From positions 4,464,001-4,528,000 of the forward strand of contig OZ014424.1 of the NCBI GenBank assembly GCA_963965975.1: a stretch of 64,000 nt of DNA, written 5' to 3'. The position numbers were made by a program, and so were the translations under genes. Below, in pieces: positions 25,701 through 35,222 of this stretch; within the stretch, counting starts at the first letter, position 1, and each line of letters begins with the position of its first letter. The notes below the pieces were generated by a model that saw nothing but the letters and a program-made list of their open reading frames with translations, was not told where the DNA came from and did not search any database. This DNA is from Xestospongia bergquistia (lineage: Eukaryota > Porifera > Demospongiae > Haplosclerida > Petrosiidae).

Positions 25701-28700
25701 ACAGTTACAGCAAGAAGGGCAAATATAAAGAGAGCAAGCAAGTGAAGCAACAGCAAAAATTTGAATCAAATTCTCAAGGAGGTCAAGGAAACTTATTGAA
25801 CACTATGATAGCTAATGTTTAAATTTAGATTTTGAAATAACTTTCTTTGAACCTCTCTCTTTGAAACATGACTTATCAGTTCATCATATTACTCATTTCC
25901 CATAAACTCTACAATTGATGTGGAGATAACACAATATTCAAGACAAACTAAACTGTAACCTCTTCATTCAAAGGTACGGATGTTCACATAATTATCAATA
26001 AGAGGTCACTTATCTCCCATCAACTTAAAGTAACAGGAAAAGAGGCTTTAGAGTTGATGAGACAAGAGTATAAAAGAGATACAACAACTCACTAAACAGA
26101 TAAATAAGAAGGCAAGTAATAAAACTAGTCTCTTCAATCATCATGACTTATAACATCCTCCTCCTGTGCGTAGTAGTAGTTCTGTTATATTCTACTACTC
26201 TCATTAATACTGTCAATGGAAACTGTCCTCAAGGTAGTACATTTAAATATATCATTTCCCTCTAGTCATTATTATCTTATAGACTGTCCTCTACCTAGAA
26301 GCTGTAGAGATTGGTATGATTTGGGTATTAGGAAGAACTGTCATTATCCAATATATCCTGATGGAAAGACTCAACATTTGGTAACTATTGTATGCAACTC
26401 TACTAACAACATATATAGTAATCTAGTACAACTCAATAATATGTCTACATATCACACATTTAGGTCTACTGTGATATGAAGGGTACACACTGTGATGGGA
26501 AAGGTGGTTGGACTAGAGTGGCTTATCTTAATATGACCGAGTCTGGTGCTACCTGTCCTCCTGGACTCAATCTACAACAATATAACAACATCGATCATGG
26601 ACTGTGTGGTCGACCTAGTTCTTCCTCTTCAGCTGGTTGTAGTTCAACTAATTTTTTCACTTTTGGTCTTAACTACTACAAAGTGTGTGGAAAAGTTAGA
26701 GGATATCAATATAGGAGTCCTGATGCATTCTACAGGCCAAATAAAGGTATAGACAGTTATTATGTTGATGGTGTTTCTATTACTTATGGACAAAACCCTC
26801 GTATACACATATGGACATATGCTTGTGGATTAAGAGAAGATTATAATAGTGCAGTTGGCTGTCCATGTAACACAGGTTACTATGGTGGTAGAAAAGTAGC
26901 TTCACCTTTTATCAACAATCATTACTACTGTGAGTCTGCTCTTAATCCTGGTAAGAATTTTGAAAACGTTCTTTATGTTAATGATACTCTGTGGGATGGT
27001 AAGAACTGTGATAGTCATGAAGCTTCCTGTTGTACTAACTCTAAGATGCCTTGGTTCTATCGAGTACTTGATGATATGACTCAAGAGGATATTGAACTGA
27101 GGGTGTGTGGTGATCAAAGTGTTCCTGATGAAGACACACCTTTAGATATCATTGAACTATATGTTCGTTGAATAACAAGTTTTAAAAGTTTACATTTAAA
27201 TTGTTATTGTGTGAAAATATTAATTTAGCTTAAATTTGCTTTTGATTTTAAAGATTTTTTTCCTTAGTTCTATATCTATATTTTAACGTTTTGGTTCATT
27301 TGAATAAGATGAAAATTGTAAAATATATCTCTTTAACTCAAAGGTACTAATGTTACAGTAAAAAATTAGATTTTTAATGATTGGTATATAACAATGTAGA
27401 TAATATGAAGACACCTTTCACTTATCAACTTATTTACAGTCTAGCTATATATAGCTAAATAGTACATGAAGCAATTTGAGCTAGCAACTAAGCATCACAA
27501 CTCACTACCTTCCAATTAAAGGAAGTTGAATGTTACAATATGGCCAAAAATGGTACATAATAAGAGCGAGCAATAGCAGAGTTTTATTCTTGAGAAGGTC
27601 AAGATAACCTACTAAAGACCTTATCACAACTTGAAGATAAGAAAGAGTATACCATGTCCTTTTCATTCATTACTATTGAATACAATATTAAAACAATGGA
27701 AAGAAACATAATCCATTACATATATACAAAACAAATGGTCCAAAATGATTATAGGACCCCTGGGACCTGCAGTGTGCCAGGCAGGAAAACAAGTTATTTT
27801 TTGTAGGGTTAGCTAGTTAATTTTTTGATTATTGTTAATGTATGTGTTGTTTAAATCCAATAATCTAACTGACAACGAAGGTGTTAGATTATGTCAACTC
27901 ATAACCAAACCAGATAGTTTAAGCATCTCTGCCAAAAATCTTGACCAATACTTTAACAGTATTGTAGTACTATAAAACCTACAGTTAAATCATACAAGGA
28001 ATTATTTAAGCTAGCATATGTGCTCTAAGAAAAAATCAAGCATACATTTAATTTAACAATCACAAAACAATTATGGAACTGAATGTGAAAAGACGACAAA
28101 AGATATGCACAAAAAATTGTGGAAGGAGAGACTGTTAATTTTGAATTCCTCAGCAATCATTTTAGACTTATGTTGGAGAAGGAAGTACAATCTCTGGAGA
28201 AATTCAGCCATAATCACGAAAAGGATGAAGTCAAATTAGTAGTAGTAAAGCTAATGATCCTAGCTTAGTTGGCAGAAATTTTCATAGAAAAAAGTATAAA
28301 TTTTGAAAGCTATTTATCTGTGTCTACTGTTTTATAAAACATTTTACAGAGGAAAAATAATCTTTAAAGATGATTTTAGGAGTCTAAAGGCTGGTTCACA
28401 TAACGACGCAAAGCCTTGTGTCGCGTCGCGTTGAGTACGTACGTCAATTTATGAACATAGTGCGTGCATGACGCACTAACGCGACGCGTCGCAACGCGAG
28501 GATAGAATCAATTTTCTATCTTGACCTTCCAAGCAATGTGTTTAGCCAATCAGATTTCAATAACTAAGTCTTCTATGGCAGACATTGGAGCCGTTGAGTA
28601 AATATAGGACGCACCCATACTGTTCTTCTTCGTTTCTGTCACTTTCTTTGTCATCTGTAAAGCAAAGCAAGCAGCAACACTTCAGTGTCCATGATGAGGA

Positions 28701-31027
28701 CAGAGTTTAGTTCATATGCGTTACCTTGTTCATATGAACAACATCGACGCGACAGGACGCAATGCCATGAATGCGACACGACGCTAGGCTTTGCGTTGTT
28801 ATGTGAACCAGCCTTAACTGTTAAGATTTCAAAGTAAATTGCCACACTCATCCTAGACCATTGTTACACTTTACTAAAAGCAGTGGGAGTGGCTAAACAA
28901 TACATGTAGTTGCCACGTGATCTATGTGTACAATATTTCTTACCTGGTTTGTCTTTTGGAGTGGCTAACTGACAGAGTTTCTTTGCTCGTTCAGTATCAC
29001 TAAGGTAGTTACTAGGAGAAATTTCCTAAGATCAAAATAGCATAGTATTAAATATAATTTTAAGACACCCTTCATTAAGACATTTGTAGTAGTCCCATGC
29101 TAATAATTCAGTAATGAGGACACTATTATATTAATGATAATTTCTAATAACCCAAGTGTCCACTATTATATAGTACATTAATTATATTTATACTAATTAT
29201 TGGTATTAATTAATGGTATAGGACTCACAGAAATTTCAAGTGACAAATGTTTACAGAGGACCTCCACTTCAAACTTCAAAGTCAACTATAATGGAGAACA
29301 CAATCAAATGAATTATTAGTAACTAATCACAGGAGACTTACCTTTAAGTCTGGTACTGCATGTAGTTCACTTAATACTGACATAATAGCCATCACCCATG
29401 GATTAGGTGGTTTAAATATCTACAACAAAAAAGCATTAGTTAATTAGATAAACAATATTAAGTAAAATATTATAGATAATCTTACAGAGTATAAAAGAAA
29501 AGAAAATATTATGGGGAAGTATTCAGTTTGTGAGTTAGCTTTTTTATTTCAACATATTTATTTATGAATCATCAAACTGTCAAATTACTCACCAATATAT
29601 CTCACTATATAATACATACAATAGTCTGTTAACATTGACTTTCCCACTAAATTCAACAGTTATAATACAAAGTGAAAGTTTATAAATATATGTAGCTAAT
29701 GTATACAACCTTTTAGAAATTTGAAATCATGTGTAGCATGAGAATGAGACTTATATTAACTAGAACAGGAATGAGACTGTAGTCAATTAAGCTCTGTTAC
29801 ATCATTATATAGTGCATCATAAATTAAAACAAAGCTTTTGATTTATTTAAATATTAGATGATCATGTAAACACAGATAGATTGGTAGTAAATATTGTTAC
29901 CTTGCTGTCTGCACAAGCTTCAAGGACTTTAGCTACAAACGGTACAACATAAAGAAGATCCTACACAATGAGACAGTAACTTGTTTATAACATATCTATA
30001 TATTATATATGTATATTATATATATATATATATATATAAGTGTAGTTCATTGTATTATTGTCATAAACATTATTGACATCACAGTAAATTTATTCTCCCA
30101 TTATTTCCATAACAACAGCTACATTACATTATATAATATATCAACAGACACAGATATTATTGAAACTATTATTACTATAACATCACTAAACATACATTTA
30201 GATAAACATCTTAAGTAGTACACAAGAGGAGTATATTATACCTAATTCTCAAACATGATGAATTAATTACCAATTACCTGTTGTCCTCTGTGATATGCTT
30301 CCAATATAAGATCCTTGACCCCTAAGTCCTATAAAATATAACATTAAAGTATATAATAGTTAGTATATCATAGTTAGTATTAACAATAGTAATATATTAG
30401 ATTGAACACTTTCTTTTATTAATGCTTATTATTGTCTTCTTTTCATTTAAAAGATGAACAATACCTTATATATATAATACATGTATTTTACACATGAACT
30501 TTGTTTACTTAAGTAATAGTGGTAGCTTACTATATGTAAGATGGGTTTGTTCTTAGCCAATGTCTGCATTCCCAGCCACTTGCCTAAGCTTTTAAGTATG
30601 GCTCTGTCAGAGAAATTGTTACTAGTTTTATCAGACAATAAAATGACCTGAAAACAAAGAGAGTTCGATAAATTCATAACATAAATATAATGTGTATTAT
30701 ATATACAGTAAGGTGATGTTATATTATATATACTGTATTTAGTATGTTCTAACACAAAGAGCAGGAACTTAATCCATTAACTAGTGAAATCATAAGTTAC
30801 TATATGTTATTAATACAAAGAATAGGACCTTATGTATTGTCTATCTTACTTTGATGTTCCTGTATGTCTCTCGAAGGACAGCTTTATTAAGTCTAGATTT
30901 ATTAATTGTATCTAAACAGTTCATGTAAAGACAGTGAAAATTTGGTTCAATTGATGTTCTTTTCATCACAAGATATTGAGCTACCCAGTCATAATATTCC
31001 TCATCTACAAGACTATTGAACTCTTCA

Positions 31028-31083
<56 letters not shown>

Positions 31084-34000
31084 AAGTATATACACAGAGA
31101 ACATATTAACATTCATTACCTTTTGTTGCATTGTATTGGTAGATAAATTATTAAATAGGAAGTGTATTTTATCTTGCAATTCATCTGAGGGTTGTTTCTT
31201 TTCTCCTGACATATCAGCAGCTACCAGTAAAGTATCAATGCTAGTATTATTAATAGAGGGAGGCTAGAGAAAGAAGGAACAACAAGTCAAAAGAATCATA
31301 TAAATAACATTGAATTAATTAATACAGTCTTATTATTAATCATGACAACATTGATATACAATACTCCATATACATGTAGATGTACACATCATTCAGCTCT
31401 AAATGGCGCACTATACGTACTGGTACACAACATACTATTGATTGTATATCACACATTATACAAGTCCAATTCCAATCACTGTAATACATACAACAGCACC
31501 AATTCAAATTTAAAAACCACACCCCTTTTATTACCTTCCATTTACTACCCTTTATAATCTACTAATAATCATACTATCATCAAATTTCTCTAGCTTCTAA
31601 CTAACCTCAGCTAAGTCTCACATAGATATAATGTACTGCCAACACTACATTAGTAAACTCAGCCATATTGAGAAACAAGTATTACTAATACACCTACACT
31701 GATATGTAAGTTAATACTGTCTTCATGAATAATGTAAAATATTCATTGGATTAGCTCAGCTGTATTGCAGGTGTTCACCACAGCATACTTGGAATTAATG
31801 AGATGATATATCAGTTCATTAAAATGGGAGGAGTCTAAGGCCAGCTGGTAAAATATCACTAACCCCTATCAAAATGCTAACTTAATTGATATGTGAAATA
31901 AAAAGGGAGGGGTTTGGTGCTATATTACTATATTATATTGATACATGTTCCATATGTATAACCAACATCACTATGACAGAGTTGTAGTATAATTTGGATC
32001 ATAAGATGTATTTGAGTAAATACAAACAAATAAGGCTTACTTGATTTGAAGATGTCTTTGCAACGGGACTTCCAGCACTAGGTGATGGCTTAGTGGACGT
32101 CACGGGAAGAACTAATGAAAAAATAACTTAATGATTGAATTGAAATTTGATATTTGGTATATTATAGTATAATATATGCACTTAATACATGAATTAATAT
32201 ATTAAATGTGCGGCACATGTAATGTGTTATTATATTGTGTATTGTAGCATATAGTGCTAGAGGAATTGTTTGTAATGCAATGATCATAAAGGACAAACCA
32301 ACAATGAAAGTAAACACAGTTCAAGATATAGCTATACTAAAGATATCATATCTCAACTGAATGTGCTGATAACAGCTAAAATATATGGCAACATAATATA
32401 AATCATTTGTGTTGATTTTATCAACTTCAGGAAGAGTTATGAGTTAATTAGGACAAAGTCTCTTCCCTCTCTTGTAGACCATCTGGTCTCAAGGCTATTT
32501 GGCAGAAAATTGCCAAAATTATTATGAGTATTAATAGTAAACTCAATTCAATATAGTGTATTGTAGATAAGTGATGTCTGAGTGTAGCTAACTTGTAGAT
32601 AAGTAATGATATAGACAGAGCAGATATTAACACAATTAAATATGACCTGATATTTAATAGGCCATTACTATTTTACAAATGTATAGATTGTACAACACAA
32701 CTTAATATTATGACTCTGAGTGTTCAATGCAGAATGTATTCAATACTTATATTCTTTAGACACATAGTGTACATATGAGTGTGACTTACGTGGTCCAGTG
32801 GTATTTGGGGAAAGTTGTTCCTGTCCAGAAGCAAGAGGAGAAGGCAACGAATTATTACCAGAGCTACCAAAGTTACTAGAATTAGTGTTTAAAATGGGTA
32901 ATGGAGGTAATGTTGACGGAGTATTTAAATCAAGACCACTAGAGTTACCAGTTGGTGTGGTAGTACTCTCCTGAGGGGAAGGAAGAGAGAAAGAGAGAAA
33001 TTTATAAAAAATTTAAATAAATGTTCAACTAAACATTGAAATTGAGAGACAATTATTGTCAAATTTAGAATACTTGTTTACAGTCTATGAGGGGGAGGGG
33101 CTTCAACAATATTGGAGAGTTTAATTTAGGGCATAGGAAAAAATATCCTCTTTAAAGTGCTCAGTACAAACAAGTATTTTAATTTTTGTGATTATTCCTC
33201 TCCCAGACACTAGTACACAATGTCAATATATTGTACACAGACACAGCTCATTAAGTAAGTGAAACATTCACACACTATCTAAACAATATGACAAACGATA
33301 TTATAATAAGACACTGCACTATAATGACACACGACATTACAATAAGTGTTTGTATTTAAATAACATAAAATTAATTAAATATTCTCACTCCATTATACAT
33401 AATCAATGAGACAATTCTGCACGGATGTAGTTAATTCATAACAAAAACATCTAAGTTTATGATAATAGGCAATTTTCTGAGAATTCAATTCAAAAAATTG
33501 AAAACAATAACAGAACACATCGCTAGACAATTCATTGTATAGATAATACCAGGAAATCATCCCCCGCACATTGATGCGAAGGAAATAGAAAAATAACACG
33601 CATTGTATTAATTCTTGTGAAGGAACAACAAATTAAGTAGAGTTGACTCTTAATTGTATTATCATTATCGATTCTTCGAATTGTATAATCAAACATAACA
33701 GTCAAAGGAAATGCTAATATAAAATATTTTAATACTAATTTGTTATTGTTTATAGAATTATATAATTATATTCATAACAACAATTAAAAAAAGATGAATC
33801 AAATATTAGTCTCACCATTGAGGCAAGTTTAGACTATATTCTTGTATTAAGCTATTAAGTATATAAGAGTATCCTAGTGGTTTAATACTAGGACTATAAT
33901 ATCACTTCATATCTGATATTGACATGTTGTTATACAACAATCATGAATCACTTACTTGTCCTATTCCCCCAAATGGAGGCAATCCTCCTCCTCCTCCAAT

Positions 34001-34351
34001 AAGATGTGGTGGTGGCTCTAAAGACTGATGACCATATTGTACAAACTAATGTGTGTGTGTGTATATGTGTGTAAGAGGAGAGAGATAACATAACATAGCA
34101 TGAGTATACAAATAAAATGGAATGTCTCAGTTATTTTATACTTGTATTAAATTATACTTACATGTTTAAGGTGCATTGGAAAAGATTGAAAGTGTGGAAT
34201 ATTGGCAACACCACTACAGAACTGTGGAAATTCTTTGAGTCTCTTTTTACACTTGTCCAAAGCTGCCAGACCAAATAGGTACATTTTACTAGAGGGTTGT
34301 TTCTTAAGGGCATCCAGAATGAATCTCAAAGCAAGATTAAGTGACATAAGT
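4746..34351 (-). CDS. CNOT1: CNOT1, CCR4-NOT complex scaffold subunit 1 (5' part not in view)
   Basis: Scaffold of the cytoplasmic CCR4-NOT deadenylase. Exons in transcript order: 34351-34162, 34045-33956, 32970-32790, 32111-32041, 31263-31120, 31029-30850, 30647-30531, 30328-30278, 29960-29901, 29419-29342, 29285-29229, 29025-28944, then a 17-kb intron, 11904-11813, 11510-11370, 11280-11125, 10852-10703, 10570-10466, 10294-10214, 9892-9707, 9651-9550, 9503-9348, 9234-9136, 9086-9019, 8802-8649, 8512-8420, 8283-8179, 8095-7967, 7667-7504, 7410-7293, 7100-6999, 6585-6412, 6204-6124, 6071-6003, 5952-5772, 5633-5501, 5086-4952, 4827-4746. All introns are GT-AG and the exons stay in frame (about 1,451 codons plus stop). 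Diagnostic matches: [14 protein letters not shown] and [14 protein letters not shown] (MIF4G, the CAF1-binding region), [17 protein letters not shown] (CNOT9-binding region), and [10 protein letters not shown] plus [13 protein letters not shown] (NOT1 C-terminal domain, which binds NOT2/NOT3). The first exon starts mid-protein, near residue 770-800 of the human protein. Confidence 0.95.
6661..6976. repeat. 24-bp minisatellite in a CNOT1 intron
   Basis: Head-to-tail units of about 24 bp (core CATAATGTACCTATATAAAC) with some shorter inserted ATATAATGTACCT variants. It fills most of the intron between exons 7100-6999 and 6585-6412. Because the unit is a multiple of three without stops in several frames, it produces 100-residue open frames of repeated MYLYKPNI type that are not genes. 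Confidence 0.9.
12105..12330 (+). promoter_or_regulatory. Extra array promoter remnant upstream of copy 2
   Basis: A second promoter-like block lies directly upstream of the real copy-2 promoter. It matches the region just upstream of copy 6 (22145-22375), including CAGGTTGT, GGCACAGATGCTCAGATTCT and AAAAAAGGGCTGTTG. It ends at an AGTATAAAGAGG box that runs straight into the start of the next block (GATTTGATAAAGAG). Probably a product of unequal exchange. Confidence 0.6.
12332..12706 (+). promoter_or_regulatory. Promoter of copy 2
   Basis: Conserved array block starting GATAAAGAGAGGAGTGG, then GTATGTGAACTG, TTTAAAATAACTTTTCCATG, TTTAAAGGCGCA and AACAGGAAAAGAGGC. A TATAAA box lies at 12615-12620, about 90 bp before the start codon and followed by AGAGACACAACAACTCACTG, the likely transcription start zone. 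Confidence 0.7.
12707..13735 (+). CDS. Secreted fibrinogen-like cysteine-rich protein, array copy 2 (intact)
   Basis: Exons 12707-12797, 12847-12944 and 13028-13735 give 298 residues. Residues 1-26 form a signal peptide (MSYNLLLL start, TVNG end). D31-C32 opens the fibrinogen-like part, V64-Y-C-D-M and G77-G-W-T continue it, and N86-M-T is a sequon. The later region has LCGRP-type, [32 protein letters not shown] and KMPWFYR motifs and ends DIIELYVH. The start is chosen because it alone gives a signal peptide and a frame through intron 1, where the nearer CTCTAG would add a stop. It is nested antisense in the CNOT1 intron. Its 3' UTR closely resembles those of copies 8 and 13, which lie outside CNOT1. 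The NCR and AAGLRED patches are private variants. Function unproven. Confidence 0.88.
13897..14535 (+). pseudogene. Array copy 3: exon-3 remnant without signal peptide
   Basis: Only the large exon is present, beginning at the LNMT region; the VYCDM and GGWT segments, exons 1-2 and a promoter are missing. The body is uninterrupted for 212 residues and ends DIIELYVR, so loss of the 5' part may be recent. It follows copy 2 by about 160 bp. The left junction joins 3'-UTR sequence (ACATTAATTATGA) to exon-3 sequence at a shared ATTATGA/AATATGA, which suggests microhomology. It could in principle serve as an alternative last exon of copy 2, but no splice acceptor in the right place is evident. Confidence 0.75.
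14799..14905 (+). pseudogene. Decayed MATH-domain fragment
   Basis: The DNA closely matches part of the second MATH domain of the TRAF-like gene at 62080: CCATTCCAGGGAAAGGT, then a GTAGAGTTA and CAACTAGAAGATAA stretch. Translated it resembles DTLEWPFQGKV and QLEDK, but the Trp codon of EW has become TAG and the frame is otherwise broken. About 430 bp around it (14808-15240) are absent from the sister duplication at 23.74 kb, so this piece was inserted in one copy or deleted from the other. Confidence 0.7.
16224..16410 (+). pseudogene. Array fragment: start region fused to exon-3 tail
   Basis: A leader and start (GACATGAGTCATA) is joined directly to the end of exon 3 (CTCTGTGGGATGG onward, through a changed TGCC...TTGTTCTAT to GAACTGAGGGT). 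Internal stops and base changes make it non-functional. The same fusion recurs at 24609 in the sister duplication. Confidence 0.75.
17036..17233 (+). other. 65-codon open frame conserved in both duplicates
   Basis: The translation is identical to the one at 25430-25627, and a third, broken copy lies near 27840-27960. The segment [15 protein letters not shown] faintly resembles a leucine-rich repeat of the ribonuclease-inhibitor/NLR kind, so it may be a remnant exon. It has no signal peptide, promoter or splice partner that I can define. Identity between the two copies reflects recent duplication and is not evidence of selection. Confidence 0.3.
17674..17680 (+). promoter_or_regulatory. TATA box of copy 4
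   Basis: TATAAAA, 68 bp before the start codon, followed by GAGATACAACAACTCAC. Upstream block 17400-17673 carries the array elements (TTTGAAATAACTTTC, ATTCAAAGGTACGGATG, AACAGGAAAAGAGGC). Confidence 0.7.
17748..18776 (+). CDS. Secreted fibrinogen-like cysteine-rich protein, array copy 4 (intact)
   Basis: Exons 17748-17838, 17888-17985 and 18069-18776 give 298 residues. The signal peptide begins MTYNILLL and ends TVNG. DC, VYCDM and GGWT form the fibrinogen-like start; the cysteine frame and DIIELYVR end are retained. It is the sister of copy 7, from which it differs at only a scatter of positions, mostly in the variable patches after GYQY ([12 protein letters not shown] here) and after LRED. 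Both carry [14 protein letters not shown] and [10 protein letters not shown] variants. It is nested antisense in the CNOT1 intron. Function unproven. Confidence 0.88.
18777..19551. other. Spacer before copy 5
   Basis: Contains the 3' UTR of copy 4, the end of duplication unit 1, a short TA run near 19053 and a promoter-like remnant (about 19158-19320, with ATTCAAAG and a CAACTAACAGAAGAGAAGA stretch) that is not attached to a gene. Confidence 0.5.
19827..19833 (+). promoter_or_regulatory. TATA box of copy 5
   Basis: TATAAAA, 69 bp before the start codon, followed by GAGACACAACCACTCACTC. The full array block starts at about 19552 (GATAAAGAGAGGAGTGG). Confidence 0.7.
19902..20932 (+). pseudogene. 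Array copy 5, one-base frameshift in exon 3
   Basis: Exons 19902-19992, 20042-20139 and 20223-20932. Signal peptide, DC, VYCDM and GGWT are intact, and splice sites are normal. Near 20730 a run of adenines is one base shorter than in copy 8 (GAACAAAACTG against GAACAAAAACTC). This shifts the frame after [11 protein letters not shown] and ends it at an early stop near 20840. Downstream sequence remains recognisable in another frame to DIIELYVR, so the lesion is recent, or it could be an assembly error in a homopolymer. All other features match intact copies. Confidence 0.75.
20933..22104. other. Spacer before copy 6
   Basis: Holds the 3' UTR of copy 5, about 900 bp of AT-rich DNA with no convincing frame, and at 21690-21860 a detached promoter-like remnant (CATTCAGAGGCACAGACATTC, then AACTAACAGAAGAGGAGG) resembling that of copies 4, 7 and 13. 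Confidence 0.5.
22363..22369 (+). promoter_or_regulatory. TATA box of copy 6
   Basis: TATAAAA, 68 bp before the start codon. The upstream block (22105-22362) is of the second promoter type, with CAGGTTGTC and GGCACAGATGCTCAGATTCT, also seen as the remnant upstream of copy 2. Confidence 0.7.
22437..23465 (+). CDS. Secreted fibrinogen-like cysteine-rich protein, array copy 6 (intact, mosaic)
   Basis: Exons 22437-22527, 22577-22671 and 22755-23465 give 298 residues. Exon 2 lacks one codon (DCLPRCC where others have DCPLPRSC), which adds a Cys. The first half of exon 3 ([34 protein letters not shown]) matches copy 13, whereas the second half ([37 protein letters not shown]) matches copies 3, 4 and 7. 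The patch after GYQY has two extra residues ([12 protein letters not shown]). Fibrinogen-like VYCDM and GGWT are present and the end is DIIELYVH. It is nested antisense in CNOT1. Confidence 0.87.
24609..24796 (+). pseudogene. Array fragment: start region fused to exon-3 tail (sister)
   Basis: Duplicate of the 16224 fragment. The start codon is ACG in place of ATG, and the rest (CTCTGTGGGATGG to GAACTGAGGGT) carries the same lesions. Non-functional. Confidence 0.75.
25430..25627 (+). other. 65-codon open frame (sister of 17036)
   Basis: Identical translation to 17036-17233, part of the segmental duplication. Same faint leucine-rich-repeat look and same lack of a defined promoter or splice partner. 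Confidence 0.3.
26069..26075 (+). promoter_or_regulatory. TATA box of copy 7
   Basis: TATAAAA, 68 bp before the start codon; context identical to that of copy 4. Confidence 0.7.
26143..27171 (+). CDS. Secreted fibrinogen-like cysteine-rich protein, array copy 7 (intact)
   Basis: Exons 26143-26233, 26283-26380 and 26464-27171 give 298 residues. MTYNILLL signal start, TVNG end, DC, VYCDM, GGWT and LNMT sequon as in copy 4. Differences from copy 4 cluster in the loop after GYQY ([12 protein letters not shown]), after LRED (YNSAVG), after GYYGG and around LNPGKNFEN; the flanks are nearly unchanged. It ends DIIELYVR. Nested antisense in CNOT1 and closest of the nested copies to the exon at 28944. 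Function unproven. Confidence 0.88.
27539..28387. other. Spacer with third partial copy of the duplicated segment
   Basis: About 27,720-27,960 repeats part of the duplicated unit (CCAAAATGATTATAGGAC, TAGGGTTAGCTAGTTAATTTTT, then the decayed 65-codon frame). The rest, to the MITE, shows no gene. Confidence 0.55.
28388..28814. mobile_element. PIF/Harbinger-like MITE
   Basis: A 427-bp element with about 28-bp terminal inverted repeats: AGGCTGGTTCACATAACGAC at the left and its near-perfect complement GTTATGTGAACCAGCCT at the right. It is flanked by TAA on both sides (28385-28387 and 28815-28817), matching the 3-bp TWA target duplication of PIF/Harbinger transposons. The interior is CpG-rich (repeated GCGACGCG/CGCGTCGC, GTACGTAC), unlike the AT-rich host, and has no transposase, so it is non-autonomous. 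It sits near the donor end of the giant CNOT1 intron. Confidence 0.8.
31031..31084. repeat. TG/AG microsatellite abutting a CNOT1 acceptor
   Basis: TG run (31031-31066) followed by AG run (31067-31084). On the CNOT1 strand this reads CT then CA directly before the acceptor AG of exon 31029-30850, so it forms the polypyrimidine-rich tract of that splice site. Confidence 0.9.
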
Positions 34352-34365
34352 CTACATGACGAATG

Positions 34366-34400
<35 letters not shown>

Positions 34401-35109
34401 TAATAACAGGAAAAGAAAATAAAGTGTAATTAAAACAAATCAACCACCAGGAAAGAGATATTATTAAATATATTACTAGCATTACAATCAATGACTCTAT
34501 CCTGTATTAAAAATCAATTCACTTCCCAACAAACAAATAATTACTCTGGTCGATAGGGGCAACGTTTAACAGTAAACTAGATGTAACATCAAAGACATCT
34601 CATCCCTCTTTGACAAACCAGTCCCATTCATTAAAATGACTCATGTAAAGACACTGCCATCACATAAGCTAATACAGAAAGTCTAGTAAAGTGTCATAAT
34701 AGTATGCTATCAAGACTGTTAACAGACTAAATACACCTACTATTGGGTATGTGTCAGCAGTACAGAGGATATTTCACCCACACAGAAGGAAATAAACTTG
34801 TTAGCGTTGACTACATGTTTGTCTGCATTTTGTTTAAGACTAGAACACATGTACCATGTATATATAGAGTGGGTGATCGTGTTTGTCTAATAGATGGTTA
34901 AGCAAGATGAAACTATTTCAGCACAGTATTAACATAATGGTAACAGTACTACTGTTGCATTAATGATTGTATACTTTAATAAAGTAAACAGAGTATACGT
35001 ACTACATATAGTGTTACTGATAACAATATCTGTTTAGATAAACTAATATGGCTACAGGATATTAATGGGGGTGGGTGGAGCTATAGTTTGCCTGACTATA
35101 TAATGTACA
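34352..35109. other. CNOT1 intron start and region before the GTPases
   Basis: A GA run at 34368-34398 is the CT-rich tract of the acceptor for the most 5' CNOT1 exon found. I searched the rest by eye on the minus strand for the preceding CNOT1 exon (expected to encode something like an IIE.GLVTY segment) and did not find it. Confidence 0.5.
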
Positions 35110-35222
35110 GTACTAGCAGATCAAGCCAGTCAGTGAGAGGAGAGAGAAAGAGAGGGAAAGAGAAAGCCTGCAATTTCAAAAAAATTGAAGAAATATAAAG
35201 AGAGAGAAACCTTGCTATTTAG
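35110..35222 (+). other. Putative 5' UTR exon of the first Rho-like GTPase
   Basis: A purine-rich leader (repeated AGAGAGA) ends at a good donor, ATTTAG|GTAAGTG, with intron 35223-36347 leading to acceptor ATTCTAG just before the start codon at 36360. The left boundary is a guess; ACTATATAATG just upstream could be a TATA element. Confidence 0.5.

Larger units (their letters stand above)
23742..27538. repeat. Segmental duplication, unit 2
   Basis: Sister of 15241-19158, same orientation and same internal order: degraded array fragment, 65-codon frame, promoter, array copy (here copy 7). The promoter through exon 2 is nearly identical between the two. At 27539 the match ends and sequence diverges. 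Confidence 0.9.
11905..28943 (-). other. Giant 17-kb intron of CNOT1 hosting nested genes
   Basis: The donor is at 28943-28942 and the acceptor at 11906-11905. Exon 29025-28944 ends ...KDKP plus one base and exon 11904-11813 resumes with two bases of an Asp codon and [13 protein letters not shown], so the reading frame is kept. The other CNOT1 introns seen here are below about 1 kb. The break falls in the poorly conserved linker between the MIF4G and CNOT9-binding regions. The intron holds plus-strand array copies 2-7, antisense to the host. Confidence 0.9.

Noticed and set aside
28651..28851. Minus-strand 66-codon frame
   Set aside because: Lies within and across the MITE and has no known domain.
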